Positions 1 to 6,233 of a DNA stretch of 8,181 nt are shown here, piece by piece. Source of the DNA: Paracoccaceae bacterium (GTDB lineage: Bacteria > Pseudomonadota > Alphaproteobacteria > Rhodobacterales > Rhodobacteraceae); NCBI GenBank assembly GCA_007119835.1, contig SKOX01000060.1:1-8181 (forward strand), in the 5' to 3' direction. Below the pieces are notes generated by a model. That model did no database searches. It worked only from the letters and a program-made list of their open reading frames with translations, and was not told the DNA's origin. The stretch's first letter is position 1. The number at the start of each line of letters is the position of its first letter. A program made the translations under genes and the position numbers.

Positions 1-1268
1 CCGGCGAGACCGGGCCGCACGTCGCAACGATCAGCGCCGACCTCGCCGGTGCCGGCGTCCGCACCGTGACGCTCGACGAGATCGCCGCGCGCTGGCGGGC
101 CGAGATCGGCCCGCTGCCCGGCATCGTCGCGCTCACCATCGAGGAGCCCGGGATCGGCCCGCAGGGCATCGCCATCGAGATCCGCCTCTCGGGCGCCGGT
201 CTTCCGGCGCTCGCCGAGGCCGCGGACGCCGTGCGGGCGGAGCTCGAGACTTACGTCGGCGTCACCGGGGTGCTCCACGACCTGCGCCCCGGCAAGCCCG
301 AGCTGCGCCTGAGGATGGCGGACGGCGCCCACCAGGCCGGGCTGACCGCCGCCGATGTCGCAGGCCAGCTCAGGGCGGCCTTCCTCGGCACCATCGTCGC
401 GGCCGTGCACGACGGCGGACGCCCCTACGAGATCGAGCTCCGCCAGGGCGCGGCGGACCGCGCCGACCTCGCCGACTTTACCGTTACGCTGCCCGACGGA
501 GCGCATGCGCCGCTCGCCGCCGTCGCGACCATCGAGGAGGACCGCGGCTGGGCGCGCATCACCCATGTGGACGGGCGACGCACCGCGACGGTGCGGGCGA
601 GCATCGACGGAATGCTCGGCAACGCCGACGCGATCACACGCGAGCTTGCCGCCGGCTTCCTCCCGGACCTTTCCACGCACTTTCCCGGCCTGTCGGCCGA
701 GATCGCCGGACAGGCCGCGGCCTCGGCCGAGACGTCGCGCTCGATCCTGCGCGGCTTCCTCATCGGCCTCGTCGGCATCTATGTCGTGCTGTCCTTCCAG
801 TTCCGCAGCTACGTCGAGCCGCTGGTCGTCATGGCGACGATCCCCCTCGCCTTCCTCGGGGCGGTCTGGGGGCACGCGCTGATGGGCTACAACATCTCTA
901 TGCCGTCCCTCGTCGGCGCGGCATCGCTCGCCGGGATCGTCGTCAACAACGCCATCCTGCTCGTCCAGGCCACGCGAGCGCATGCCGCCTCCGGCCTCGA
1001 AGTCGCTGCCGCTGCGGGCCGGGCGAGCCGGGACCGCTTCCGCCCCATCCTGGTCGCATCCTCGACGACCATCCTCGGCCTCCTGCCTCTCCTGGCCGAG
1101 ACCAGCGTCCAGGCTCAGGCGCTGAAGCCGCTGGTGATCTCCGTCGCCTTCGGCCTGTTCGCGGCGACCCTCCTCGTGCTGTTCGTGCTGCCGAGCCTCT
1201 ACGCGATCCTCGACGACATCCGGCCATCCGCCTCTTCCGGGGTCGCGAGGCCTGCCGCGCCCGCATGA
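1..1268 (+). CDS. RND efflux pump inner-membrane subunit, C-terminal part (5' truncated by window)
   Basis: The open frame enters from the left edge (first full codon at base 3) and ends with TGA at 1266-1268. About 421 residues are visible; the family is usually about 1,000-1,050, so roughly the first 60% is missing. The visible part begins in the second periplasmic porter/docking region (GPHVAT, then LDEIAARWR, typical of the family). It continues through membrane segments 8-12, encoded at about 744-803, 819-884, 903-968, 1041-1094 and 1131-1211. Conserved elements are SFQFRSYVEPL, GIVVNNAILLVQ and RFRPILVASSTTILGLLPL. Members are proton-driven trimers of the inner membrane that export drugs, detergents or metals with a periplasmic adaptor and an outer-membrane channel. 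The substrate is not readable here, because the proton-relay residues lie upstream. The GTG at 66 is internal, not a start, since family-like sequence continues in frame before it. No adaptor gene lies downstream, so it would have to be upstream. Confidence 0.93.
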   Translation, partial: GETGPHVATISADLAGAGVRTVTLDEIAARWRAEIGPLPGIVALTIEEPGIGPQGIAIEIRLSGAGLPALAEAADAVRAELETYVGVTGVLHDLRPGKPELRLRMADGAHQAGLTAADVAGQLRAAFLGTIVAAVHDGGRPYEIELRQGAADRADLADFTVTLPDGAHAPLAAVATIEEDRGWARITHVDGRRTATVRASIDGMLGNADAITRELAAGFLPDLSTHFPGLSAEIAGQAAASAETSRSILRGFLIGLVGIYVVLSFQFRSYVEPLVVMATIPLAFLGAVWGHALMGYNISMPSLVGAASLAGIVVNNAILLVQATRAHAASGLEVAAAAGRASRDRFRPILVASSTTILGLLPLLAETSVQAQALKPLVISVAFGLFAATLLVLFVLPSLYAILDDIRPSASSGVARPAAPA

Positions 1269-1272
1269 GACC

Positions 1273-1309
1273 TTCCATATCGGGCTTTGTTCATTGACCC
1301 GACATGGAA
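1273..1309. repeat. Inverted repeat just after the RND gene; possible terminator hairpin
   Basis: TTCCATATCGGG (1273-1284) pairs with CCCGACATGGAA (1298-1309) in 11 of 12 positions across a 13-base loop. A second, overlapping 6-bp inverted repeat, TTGTTC (1287-1292) with GAACAA (1307-1312), could form an alternative fold. The repeat starts four bases after the RND stop codon, where a terminator or an mRNA 3'-end stabiliser would be expected. There is no T-run on either side, so it is not a classical intrinsic terminator on either strand. It could instead be a dispersed palindromic repeat. The pairing is seen directly; the role is inferred. Confidence 0.4.
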
Positions 1310-1487
1310 CAAGCGGGTCCGGAACGGCCCCGGGCGGCCACCCGCCTGATGCTGAATGTGGCACTGCTGCATCCCGTTGGCTGCCATCCAGTCGCCGAGC
1401 GCCTTCGGTAGCGCGCGTTCGTGGCGACCGCACCGAATTGCCAGTCGGACCGGTTGAGACGGAGACAGGTCCCGCCGGTGGATTATC

Positions 1488-2336
1488 TTGCCGATGATGA
1501 CAGGAGGAGGGACGTCGACCATCGCAGCAATCGTTGCTGCCGCGGCAGGGCTCTACCTGTGCTTGGTCGCGTTGCTCGCCCTCGGGCAGACGTGGCTCAT
1601 CTTTCCCAGCTGGATGGTCCCCTCCCTCCAGGCCGAGCTGCCGCCGGATGCCGAGCGGCTTACGCTTCAGGTCGAGGCAGTGGACCTCGTCGGGCTGCGC
1701 CTGCCGCCCGCCGGCGGCGACCCCACGACGCTCATCGCCTTCGGGGGCAATGCCTGGAACGCCGATGCGCTGGCGCTCTATCTCCGTTCCGTCTTCCCCG
1801 AACGCGAGATCGTGGCGTTCCACTATCGGGGCTACGGCCCGAGCGCCGGCCGGCCGAGCGCCGCGGCACTGCTGAAGGACGCGCTCGCCATTCACGACGC
1901 GATCGCAGCCGCGCGCACCGAGCCGCGCATCATCGCGATAGGGCTCAGCATCGGCGCCGGACCAGCGGCGCACCTCGCCGCCGAGCGGCCGGTCGACGGC
2001 CTGGTGCTGATCACGCCTTTCGACACACTCCGAGCCCTTGCGCGGCAGCACTATCCCTGGGTGCCCGTCGGCGCCCTCTTGCGCCACGAGATGGATGTCG
2101 CCGGCGCGGTCTCGAGGACGACGGCACCCGTCGCGATCATAACTGCTGCCGGCGATACGATCATCCCGGCGGAGCGCAGCGCCGTTGTGCGAGACTCCGC
2201 GCGCAATCTCGTTTTCGACCGCAGCCTCGATGGCCTCGGCCACAACGACATCTACGGAACCCAGCGCTTCGAGGATGTCCTGCGAGAGGCCGTCGCGCGC
2301 ATCGAACGCGGACGAGCACCTCCGGCCGCGGAATGA
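1488..2336 (+). CDS. Membrane-anchored alpha/beta hydrolase (Bem46/ABHD13/YfhR-like)
   Basis: A complete gene of about 282 residues from TTG 1488, or 280 from ATG 1494. The N-terminus has one hydrophobic helix (about residues 11-34) with no obvious signal-peptidase site, so the catalytic domain is probably anchored to the inner membrane and faces the periplasm. The alpha/beta-hydrolase core follows: oxyanion-hole region FGGNAWN (85-91), HYRGYG (112-117), nucleophile elbow GLSIGAG with Ser154, acid Asp223 in AGDTIIP, and His252 in GHND. The triad is complete, so an active serine hydrolase (esterase, thioesterase or peptidase-like) is expected; the substrate is unknown. Length and layout match Bem46/YfhR-type proteins. 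The start is uncertain. TTG 1488 has GGTGG 6 bases upstream, while ATG 1494 and 1497 have poor spacing. A strong AGGAGGAGGG lies inside the frame at 1502-1511, with only an ATC codon at good distance. It lies 219 bases from the RND gene and 409 from the transporter operon, so it is probably transcribed separately from the latter. Confidence 0.85.
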   Translation: MPMMTGGGTSTIAAIVAAAAGLYLCLVALLALGQTWLIFPSWMVPSLQAELPPDAERLTLQVEAVDLVGLRLPPAGGDPTTLIAFGGNAWNADALALYLRSVFPEREIVAFHYRGYGPSAGRPSAAALLKDALAIHDAIAAARTEPRIIAIGLSIGAGPAAHLAAERPVDGLVLITPFDTLRALARQHYPWVPVGALLRHEMDVAGAVSRTTAPVAIITAAGDTIIPAERSAVVRDSARNLVFDRSLDGLGHNDIYGTQRFEDVLREAVARIERGRAPPAAE

Positions 2337-2521
2337 TCCGGCAGAGCGCGAGGGACGAGCGAGAGGACACGGACCCGGGTGCGAGCTCGGAGACTGTATC
2401 TGGGCCGGGCGGGGCGCGACGAGATATGCAAATGCCGGTGCCATGCCATAACGGTCGGGGAACGATCGACCTGGCTGCAGAGAAGAACACCAGCTGCTCC
2501 CAACGACTTTGCGCACGACCT

Positions 2522-2542
2522 GCGGATGCAGGCCGCATCTGC
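2522..2542. repeat. 8-bp stem hairpin in the leader or intergenic region
   Basis: GCGGATGC (2522-2529) can pair with GCATCTGC (2535-2542) over a 5-base AGGCC loop. Seven pairs are Watson-Crick and one is a G-U wobble. No T-run follows, so an intrinsic terminator is unlikely. It may be a structure at the end of the hydrolase transcript or in a long leader of the transporter operon. In DNA of this GC content such stems also arise by chance. Confidence 0.3.
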
Positions 2543-2602
2543 CTCGCGGACCAAGCCGCCGTCCCGGTGGCGCCCGGGCTGGGTGGCTGTGCACGGAGCT
2601 CA

Positions 2603-2620
2603 GGACCGGAAACGGACCGG
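2603..2620. repeat. Direct repeat GGACCGG x2 with 11-base period
   Basis: GGACCGG occurs at 2603-2609 and again at 2614-2620, start-to-start distance 11 bases, close to one turn of the DNA helix. The spacer is AAAC. Paired sites on one face of the helix are typical of activator or response-regulator binding, and the pair lies 126 bases before the proposed operon start. The repeat is plain in the sequence; regulatory use is inference. Confidence 0.3.
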
Positions 2621-2696
2621 CAGATGTCGGGTTCGTGCAACCCCAATGACGCGCAGACATTGCAGAACCGACCGCCGGCCGTGTAGCGTCGCCCTT

Positions 2697-2709
2697 TCAC
2701 GATCCGTGA
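2697..2709. promoter_or_regulatory. Operator-like palindrome TCACG-ATC-CGTGA
   Basis: A perfect 5-bp inverted repeat with a 3-base centre lies 36 bases before the proposed CTG start of the first permease gene. Its size and position fit a dimeric repressor or activator site near the promoter or in the leader. Its last three bases (2707-2709) are also the in-frame TGA that closes the permease frame upstream, so coding cannot extend further left. No regulator gene is in the window, so the binding protein is unknown. Confidence 0.35.
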
Positions 2710-2745
2710 GAAACTGCGCAAAGACCGACCCGGGGGCGACGGCGG

Positions 2746-3396
2746 CTGGACACGATCCACTTCATTCTGGGCAATCTCGGCGTCATCGGGGGGCTCGCGG
2801 TCCAGCACATCTGGATCGTCGGCGTCGCGGTCGGCCTCGCGGTGCTGACAGGGGTGCCGATCGGCATCGCGATCACCCAAAACGCGAACGTCGCGGCGAC
2901 CGTGCTCTATGTCGCCTCGATCATCGTCACCATCCCGTCGATCGCCCTCTTCGGGCTGATGATCCCGGTGCTCTCGCTGATCGGCCAGGGCATCGGCTGG
3001 CTGCCGGCGGTGATCGCCATCCTGCTCTACTCGCAGCTCCCGATCATCCGAAACACCTACACCGCGATCACCAATGTAGACCCGGCGTTGCGCGAGGCCG
3101 CCCGCGGCATGGGCATGACGCCGCTGCAGCGGCTCTGGCAGGTCGAGATCCCGATCGCGGTCCCGGTGATCATGGCCGGCGTGCGCACGGCGGTGGTGAT
3201 GAACATCGGCGTCGCGGCGATCGCGGCCTATATCGGCGCCGGCGGCCTCGGCGTGCTGATCGCGCGCGGGATCAGCCAGAGCGACCCGCGCCAGCTCATT
3301 GCCGGCGCGCTGGCGGTTGCGCTCCTCGCCATCGTCGCCGACTATGCCCTGCTTCTCGTCCAGAAGCGCCTGACCCCTGCCGGTCTCAGGCGATAG
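2746..3396 (+). CDS. ABC transporter permease, glycine betaine/choline-type (YehW/OpuCB-like), probable CTG start
   Basis: A channel-forming subunit of a quaternary-ammonium importer in the inner membrane. From CTG 2746 it has 216 residues, near the 210-245 usual for this subfamily. Hydrophobic segments lie at about residues 15-44, 52-79, 85-104, 138-170 and 184-205. The cytoplasmic ATPase-docking EAA loop is EAARGMGMTPLQRLWQVEIP (117-136), and SQLPIIRNTYTAI (96-108) is typical of the family. The start was chosen because the reading LDTIHFILGNLG before the first membrane segment looks like a normal family N-terminus. The only standard in-frame start further on, GTG 2842, would cut that segment in half. 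An in-frame TGA at 2707 limits the frame, and no ATG, GTG or TTG exists between it and 2842. Only a weak purine stretch (GGGGG, 2732-2736) precedes the CTG. The stop lies 13 bases before the ATPase gene. The function call is firm and the start fairly firm. Confidence 0.88.
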   Translation: MDTIHFILGNLGVIGGLAVQHIWIVGVAVGLAVLTGVPIGIAITQNANVAATVLYVASIIVTIPSIALFGLMIPVLSLIGQGIGWLPAVIAILLYSQLPIIRNTYTAITNVDPALREAARGMGMTPLQRLWQVEIPIAVPVIMAGVRTAVVMNIGVAAIAAYIGAGGLGVLIARGISQSDPRQLIAGALAVALLAIVADYALLLVQKRLTPAGLRR

Positions 3397-3409
3397 AAGG
3401 GTCCGGGCC

Positions 3410-4543
3410 ATGATCCGCCTCGAGGAACTGACCAAGGTGTTCGAGACGCCGAGCGGCCCGGTGGTCGCGGCCGACAAGGTGAGCATGGAGGTGCCCACAG
3501 GCGAGATCTGCGTCCTGCTCGGCCCGTCGGGCTGCGGCAAGACGACGGTGCTCAAGATGGTCAATCGCCTGGTGTCGCCGACCTCCGGCAAGATCTTCAT
3601 CGACGGCAAGGACACCTCCACGCTCAACGACGTCGAGCTCCGCCGCTCCATAGGCTACGTGATCCAGCAGATCGGCCTCTTCCCCAACATGACGATCGAG
3701 GAGAACATCTGCGTCGTGCCCCGCCTGCTCGGCTGGGAGAAGGCGAAGGCGAGGGCGCGCGCGGCCGAACTGCTGGACCTCGTCGGCCTCGACGCCAAGC
3801 TCTACCTGAACCGCTACCCCAAGGAGCTCTCGGGCGGCCAGCAGCAGCGCGTCGGCGTGATCCGCGCGCTCGCCGCGGACCCGCCGGTGATGCTGATGGA
3901 CGAGCCCTTCGGCGCGATCGACCCGATCAACCGCGAAGTGATCCAGGACGAATTCCTCAAGATGCAGTCCGAGATCAAGAAGACGATCATGTTCGTCAGC
4001 CACGACATCGACGAGGCCGTCAAGATGGGCGACAAGGTCGCCATCTTCCGCGCCGGCAAGATCGAGCAGTACGACAGTCCCGACAAGGTGCTCGCCCACC
4101 CGGCCAACGCCTTCATCGCCGATTTCGTCGGCGCCGACCGCACCCTGAAGCGCCTGCGCCTCGTCACCGTCGAGGCGGTGTCCGACCCCGCATGGCCCGC
4201 GGTCTCGCGCCATGCCAGTATCCGCGACGCGCTCATGGCCATGCGCGAGCGCAAGGCCGATGTCGCCATCATGCTCGACGCCGACCAGCGCCCCACCGGC
4301 TACCTGAGCGAGGAGATGGCCGAGGGCGCGAGCGGCGTCGCCCGGGACGTCGCCCGGCCGCTGCCCGCGACCGTGCCGGCCCGCGCCGATCTGCGCGCCG
4401 TCGTCTCGGAGATGTTCGCCCACGACGTGATGTGGCTCACCTGCGTCGACGACAACGGCCGGTTCGCCGGGGTGGTGACCCAGGCCGTCGTCACCGCGGT
4501 CCTCGGCGAGACCTACCGCAGACAGGGCATGGCGGCACAATGA
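3410..4543 (+). CDS. ABC transporter ATP-binding protein with C-terminal CBS domains (OpuCA/ProV/OsmV-like)
   Basis: A 377-residue cytoplasmic ATPase that would power the two flanking permeases. The nucleotide-binding domain (about 1-240) is complete: Walker A GPSGCGKTT (38-46), Q-loop at Gln86/87, signature LSGGQQQR (140-147), Walker B VMLMDE (160-165) with catalytic Glu165, and H-loop His198 in SHDIDEA. The C-terminal part (about 265-365) has two CBS-like repeats (HASIRDALMAMRERKADVAIML and VSEMFAHDVMWLTCVDDNGRFAGVVTQ). This is the hallmark of the quaternary-amine uptake (QAT) ATPases, where the CBS module can gate transport by ionic strength. The tail (GETYRRQGMAAQ) is short and not acidic, unlike the anionic tail of OpuA, so the same sensing cannot be assumed. 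Start ATG 3410 has AAGGG (3397-3401) eight bases upstream. The stop overlaps the next start (ATGA), implying translational coupling. Confidence 0.95.
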   Translation: MIRLEELTKVFETPSGPVVAADKVSMEVPTGEICVLLGPSGCGKTTVLKMVNRLVSPTSGKIFIDGKDTSTLNDVELRRSIGYVIQQIGLFPNMTIEENICVVPRLLGWEKAKARARAAELLDLVGLDAKLYLNRYPKELSGGQQQRVGVIRALAADPPVMLMDEPFGAIDPINREVIQDEFLKMQSEIKKTIMFVSHDIDEAVKMGDKVAIFRAGKIEQYDSPDKVLAHPANAFIADFVGADRTLKRLRLVTVEAVSDPAWPAVSRHASIRDALMAMRERKADVAIMLDADQRPTGYLSEEMAEGASGVARDVARPLPATVPARADLRAVVSEMFAHDVMWLTCVDDNGRFAGVVTQAVVTAVLGETYRRQGMAAQ

Positions 4544-5286
4544 GCATGAGCGCCGGCACCGCCACCCCGGTCGGCGCCCCCCGGCGCGGCTGGGTCCTGC
4601 CGGTCGCCATGCTGGCGCTGGGGCTCCTGATCGGCCTCTCGGGCATCGTCGGCCAGATCGCGCTCTACTGGGACGACATCGTCTACCTCTCCCAGGAGCA
4701 TGTCGTGCTCGTAGCCTCCTCGGGCGGTGCCGCGATCCTCGTCGGCGTCCCGGTCGGCATCCTGCTCTCGCGGCCCTCGATGCAGCGGGTGGCCGAGACG
4801 GTGATGCAGATCTTCAACATCGGCACCACGATCCCGACGCTCGCGGTGCTCGCGCTGTCAATGACGCTGCTCGGCATCGGCTTCGCGCCGGCGTTCTTCG
4901 GCCTCTTCGTCGCCTCGCTCCTGCCGATCGTGCGCAACACCTATGCCGGCCTGCTCGCGGTGCCCGGGCACTATAAGGAGGCGGCACACGGCATGGGCAT
5001 GACGCCCGTCCAGATCCTGACCCGGGTCGAGCTGCCGAACGCGCTCTACGTGATCTTCTCGGGCATCCGGACGGCCCTCGCGATCAACGTCGGCACCACG
5101 CCGCTGGCCTTCCTGATCGGCGGCGGCGGCCTCGGCGCGCTGATCTTCACCGGCATCGACCTGATGGACACCGGTATGCTGCTGGCGGGCGCGATCCCGA
5201 CCGCGGCGCTCGCGGTGCTGGTGGATTTCCTAATGGGACAGGCGCAGCTGCGGCTGATCCCCAGGGGGGTCAACCCCCTGCGATGA
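4540..5286 (+). CDS. ABC transporter permease, glycine betaine/choline-type (YehY/OpuCD-like)
   Basis: The second membrane subunit of the importer, 248 residues, probably pairing with the first permease as a heterodimer. An N-terminal hydrophobic helix (about 19-43) is followed by further segments at about 55-76, 92-116, 118-138, 168-205 and 213-232. The EAA loop is EAAHGMGMTPVQILTRVELP (147-166), close to that of the first permease. SLLPIVRNTYAGL (126-138) matches SQLPIIRNTYTAI there, so the two subunits are paralogues. The ATG at 4540 overlaps the ATPase stop by four bases; ATG 4546 is an alternative. The frame is open further upstream inside the ATPase gene, but that stretch is Arg-rich shadow sequence, so the longer reading is rejected. 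A perfect GC hairpin lies in the last codons. Confidence 0.93.
   Translation: MSMSAGTATPVGAPRRGWVLPVAMLALGLLIGLSGIVGQIALYWDDIVYLSQEHVVLVASSGGAAILVGVPVGILLSRPSMQRVAETVMQIFNIGTTIPTLAVLALSMTLLGIGFAPAFFGLFVASLLPIVRNTYAGLLAVPGHYKEAAHGMGMTPVQILTRVELPNALYVIFSGIRTALAINVGTTPLAFLIGGGGLGALIFTGIDLMDTGMLLAGAIPTAALAVLVDFLMGQAQLRLIPRGVNPLR
5262..5280 (+). repeat. Perfect GC-rich hairpin at the permease/binding-protein junction
   Basis: CAGGGGG (5262-5268) and CCCCCTG (5274-5280) form a perfect 7-bp stem with a GTCAA loop. The hairpin ends three bases before the permease stop codon and 43 bases before the binding-protein start. No T-run follows, so full termination is unlikely. In ABC operons such structures often separate transporter and binding-protein genes and mark an mRNA end or protect a processed transcript, allowing more binding protein than permease. 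The stem is seen directly; the role is inferred. Confidence 0.5.
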
Positions 5287-5310
5287 GGGCAGTTCACAAA
5301 TAACGAAGCA

Positions 5311-5316
5311 AGGGAG
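5311..5316 (+). promoter_or_regulatory. Ribosome binding site of the binding-protein gene, favouring a TTG start
   Basis: AGGGAG (5311-5316) lies 7 bases before TTG 5324 and 13 bases before ATG 5330. The 7-base spacing is the better one, so TTG is the preferred start. The choice changes only two residues before the signal peptide. The surrounding 37-base spacer is clearly more A-rich than its neighbours. Confidence 0.5.
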
Positions 5317-5323
5317 AAATAGA

Positions 5324-6205
5324 TTGTCCATGTACAAGTTCACCACGCTGCTGGCCGGCGCAATGCTCATCGCCGGTGCGGCCCAAGCGCAGACCATCGT
5401 GGTCGGCGGCAAGAACTTTACCGAGCAGCAGATCATGACCGCGATGACACAGCAGCTGCTGGAGGATCGCGGATTTAGCGTCGACGCCCGCGGCGGCATG
5501 GGCTCGGCGGTGGTCCGTCAGGCGATGGAGAATGGGCAGGTCGATGTCTACTGGGAGTACACCGGCACCTCGCTCATCGTCTACAATAATATAGAGGAGA
5601 GCCTCGGACCCGACGAGACTTATGAAACCGTCAAGGAGCTCGACGCAGAAAAGGGCATCGTCTGGCTCGATCCATCGGATGCCAATAATACGTATGCACT
5701 GGCGATGCGCGCGGCGGATGCCGAAGAGAGGGGGATCGAGACGATCTCTGATCTGGCCGCCAAGCTCAACGAAGGCGTCCGGCTGCCGCTTGCCTCGAAC
5801 GCCGAGTTCTATGCGCGGGCTGATGGTTTGGGGCCGCTTCAGGAGACCTACGGCTTCGAGTTCCCGCGCGCGGACATCAGGCGCATGGACACGGGCCTCG
5901 TCTATCCGGCGCTGAGAGACGGGAGAGTCGATGTAGGCGTGGTCTTCGCCACGGACGGCCGCATTCCGGCATTCGACCTCGTCACGCTGGAGGATGACGA
6001 AGGTTACTTCCCGGCTTATGCCCTGGCTCCCGTCGTCCGCGCCGAGATCCTTGAGGCGCATCACGAGATCGGCGAGGCGCTCAACGATCTTTCCGCTCGT
6101 CTCGACGACGAGACCATGGCCCGCCTGAATGCCCGCGTCGACGTCGAGCGCGTCTCGATAGAGGACGTGGCCGCCGAATTCCTCGCCGAGGAAGGAATGG
6201 TCTGA
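5324..6205 (+). CDS. Periplasmic glycine betaine/choline-type substrate-binding protein (OpuAC/OsmX/YehZ-like)
   Basis: The soluble receptor that would capture the substrate and hand it to the two permeases; 293 residues from TTG 5324. The N-terminus is a signal peptide: basic start MYK, hydrophobic core FTTLLAGAMLIAGAA, and a signal-peptidase I site after Ala22 (AQA, then QTIVV). There is no lipobox Cys, so it is probably free in the periplasm of a Gram-negative cell. The mature part begins VVGGKNFTEQQIM (27-39) and has GQVDVYWEYTGTSL (71-84), both characteristic of the OpuAC-type family. Aromatic residues near here (Tyr76, Trp77, Tyr79, Tyr87) are candidates for the cation-binding cage, but I cannot assign them without a structure. 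The gene holds an AT-richer patch (about 50% GC at 5581-5700) unlike its neighbours. It starts 37 bases after the second permease and ends 28 bases before the nitrilase gene. Glycine betaine, choline, carnitine or a similar solute is likely; the exact ligand is open. Confidence 0.92.
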   Translation: MSMYKFTTLLAGAMLIAGAAQAQTIVVGGKNFTEQQIMTAMTQQLLEDRGFSVDARGGMGSAVVRQAMENGQVDVYWEYTGTSLIVYNNIEESLGPDETYETVKELDAEKGIVWLDPSDANNTYALAMRAADAEERGIETISDLAAKLNEGVRLPLASNAEFYARADGLGPLQETYGFEFPRADIRRMDTGLVYPALRDGRVDVGVVFATDGRIPAFDLVTLEDDEGYFPAYALAPVVRAEILEAHHEIGEALNDLSARLDDETMARLNARVDVERVSIEDVAAEFLAEEGMV

Positions 6206-6233
6206 GTCAAGCCACGGGCCCGGCGGAGGCGCG

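Larger units (their letters stand above)
2337..2745. other. 409-base non-coding gap upstream of the transporter operon
   Basis: No reading frame here gives a recognisable protein on either strand. Frames that cross it are rich in Arg, Pro and Ser and are read through from shadows of the flanking genes. The gap holds a hairpin (2522-2542), an 11-base-phased direct repeat (2603-2620), a small inverted repeat GGTCG/CGACC (2453-2457 and 2467-2471) and a palindrome (2697-2709). It is the natural place for the operon promoter. The best sigma70-like match I saw is TTGCAG (2660-2665) with TGTAGC (2682-2687) at a 16-base spacing, only 3 of 6 matches in each box, too weak to call. Confidence 0.6.

Noticed and set aside
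1454..1489. Possible sigma70 promoter before the hydrolase (TTGAGA at 1454 with GATTAT at 1481 or TATCTT at 1484)
   Set aside because: The spacers would be 21-24 bases, too long, and would place the transcription start at or past the candidate start codons.
1199..1522. Minus-strand open frame of 107 codons covering the gap after the RND gene
   Set aside because: I considered it as a small protein or a transposase remnant. The translation matches nothing I recognise and it overlaps both flanking genes.
1421..2686. Plus-strand open frame of 421 codons overlapping the hydrolase
   Set aside because: It is an out-of-frame, Arg-rich translation with no motif, while the other frame has a full Ser-Asp-His hydrolase.
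2161..3651. Long minus-strand open frame of 496 codons
   Set aside because: It is antisense to the permease and the ATPase N-terminus and rich in Arg, Asp and His. Long antisense frames are expected in GC-rich coding DNA, and the + strand holds clear family motifs.
4192..4539. Upstream extension of the second permease frame
   Set aside because: The extension lies inside the ATPase gene and reads as Arg-rich shadow sequence. The ATG at 4540 with the ATGA overlap is the natural start.
3386..4540. Minus-strand open frame of 384 codons
   Set aside because: It is a mirror of the ATPase gene, with repetitive Ala, Asp, Gly and His composition and no domain.
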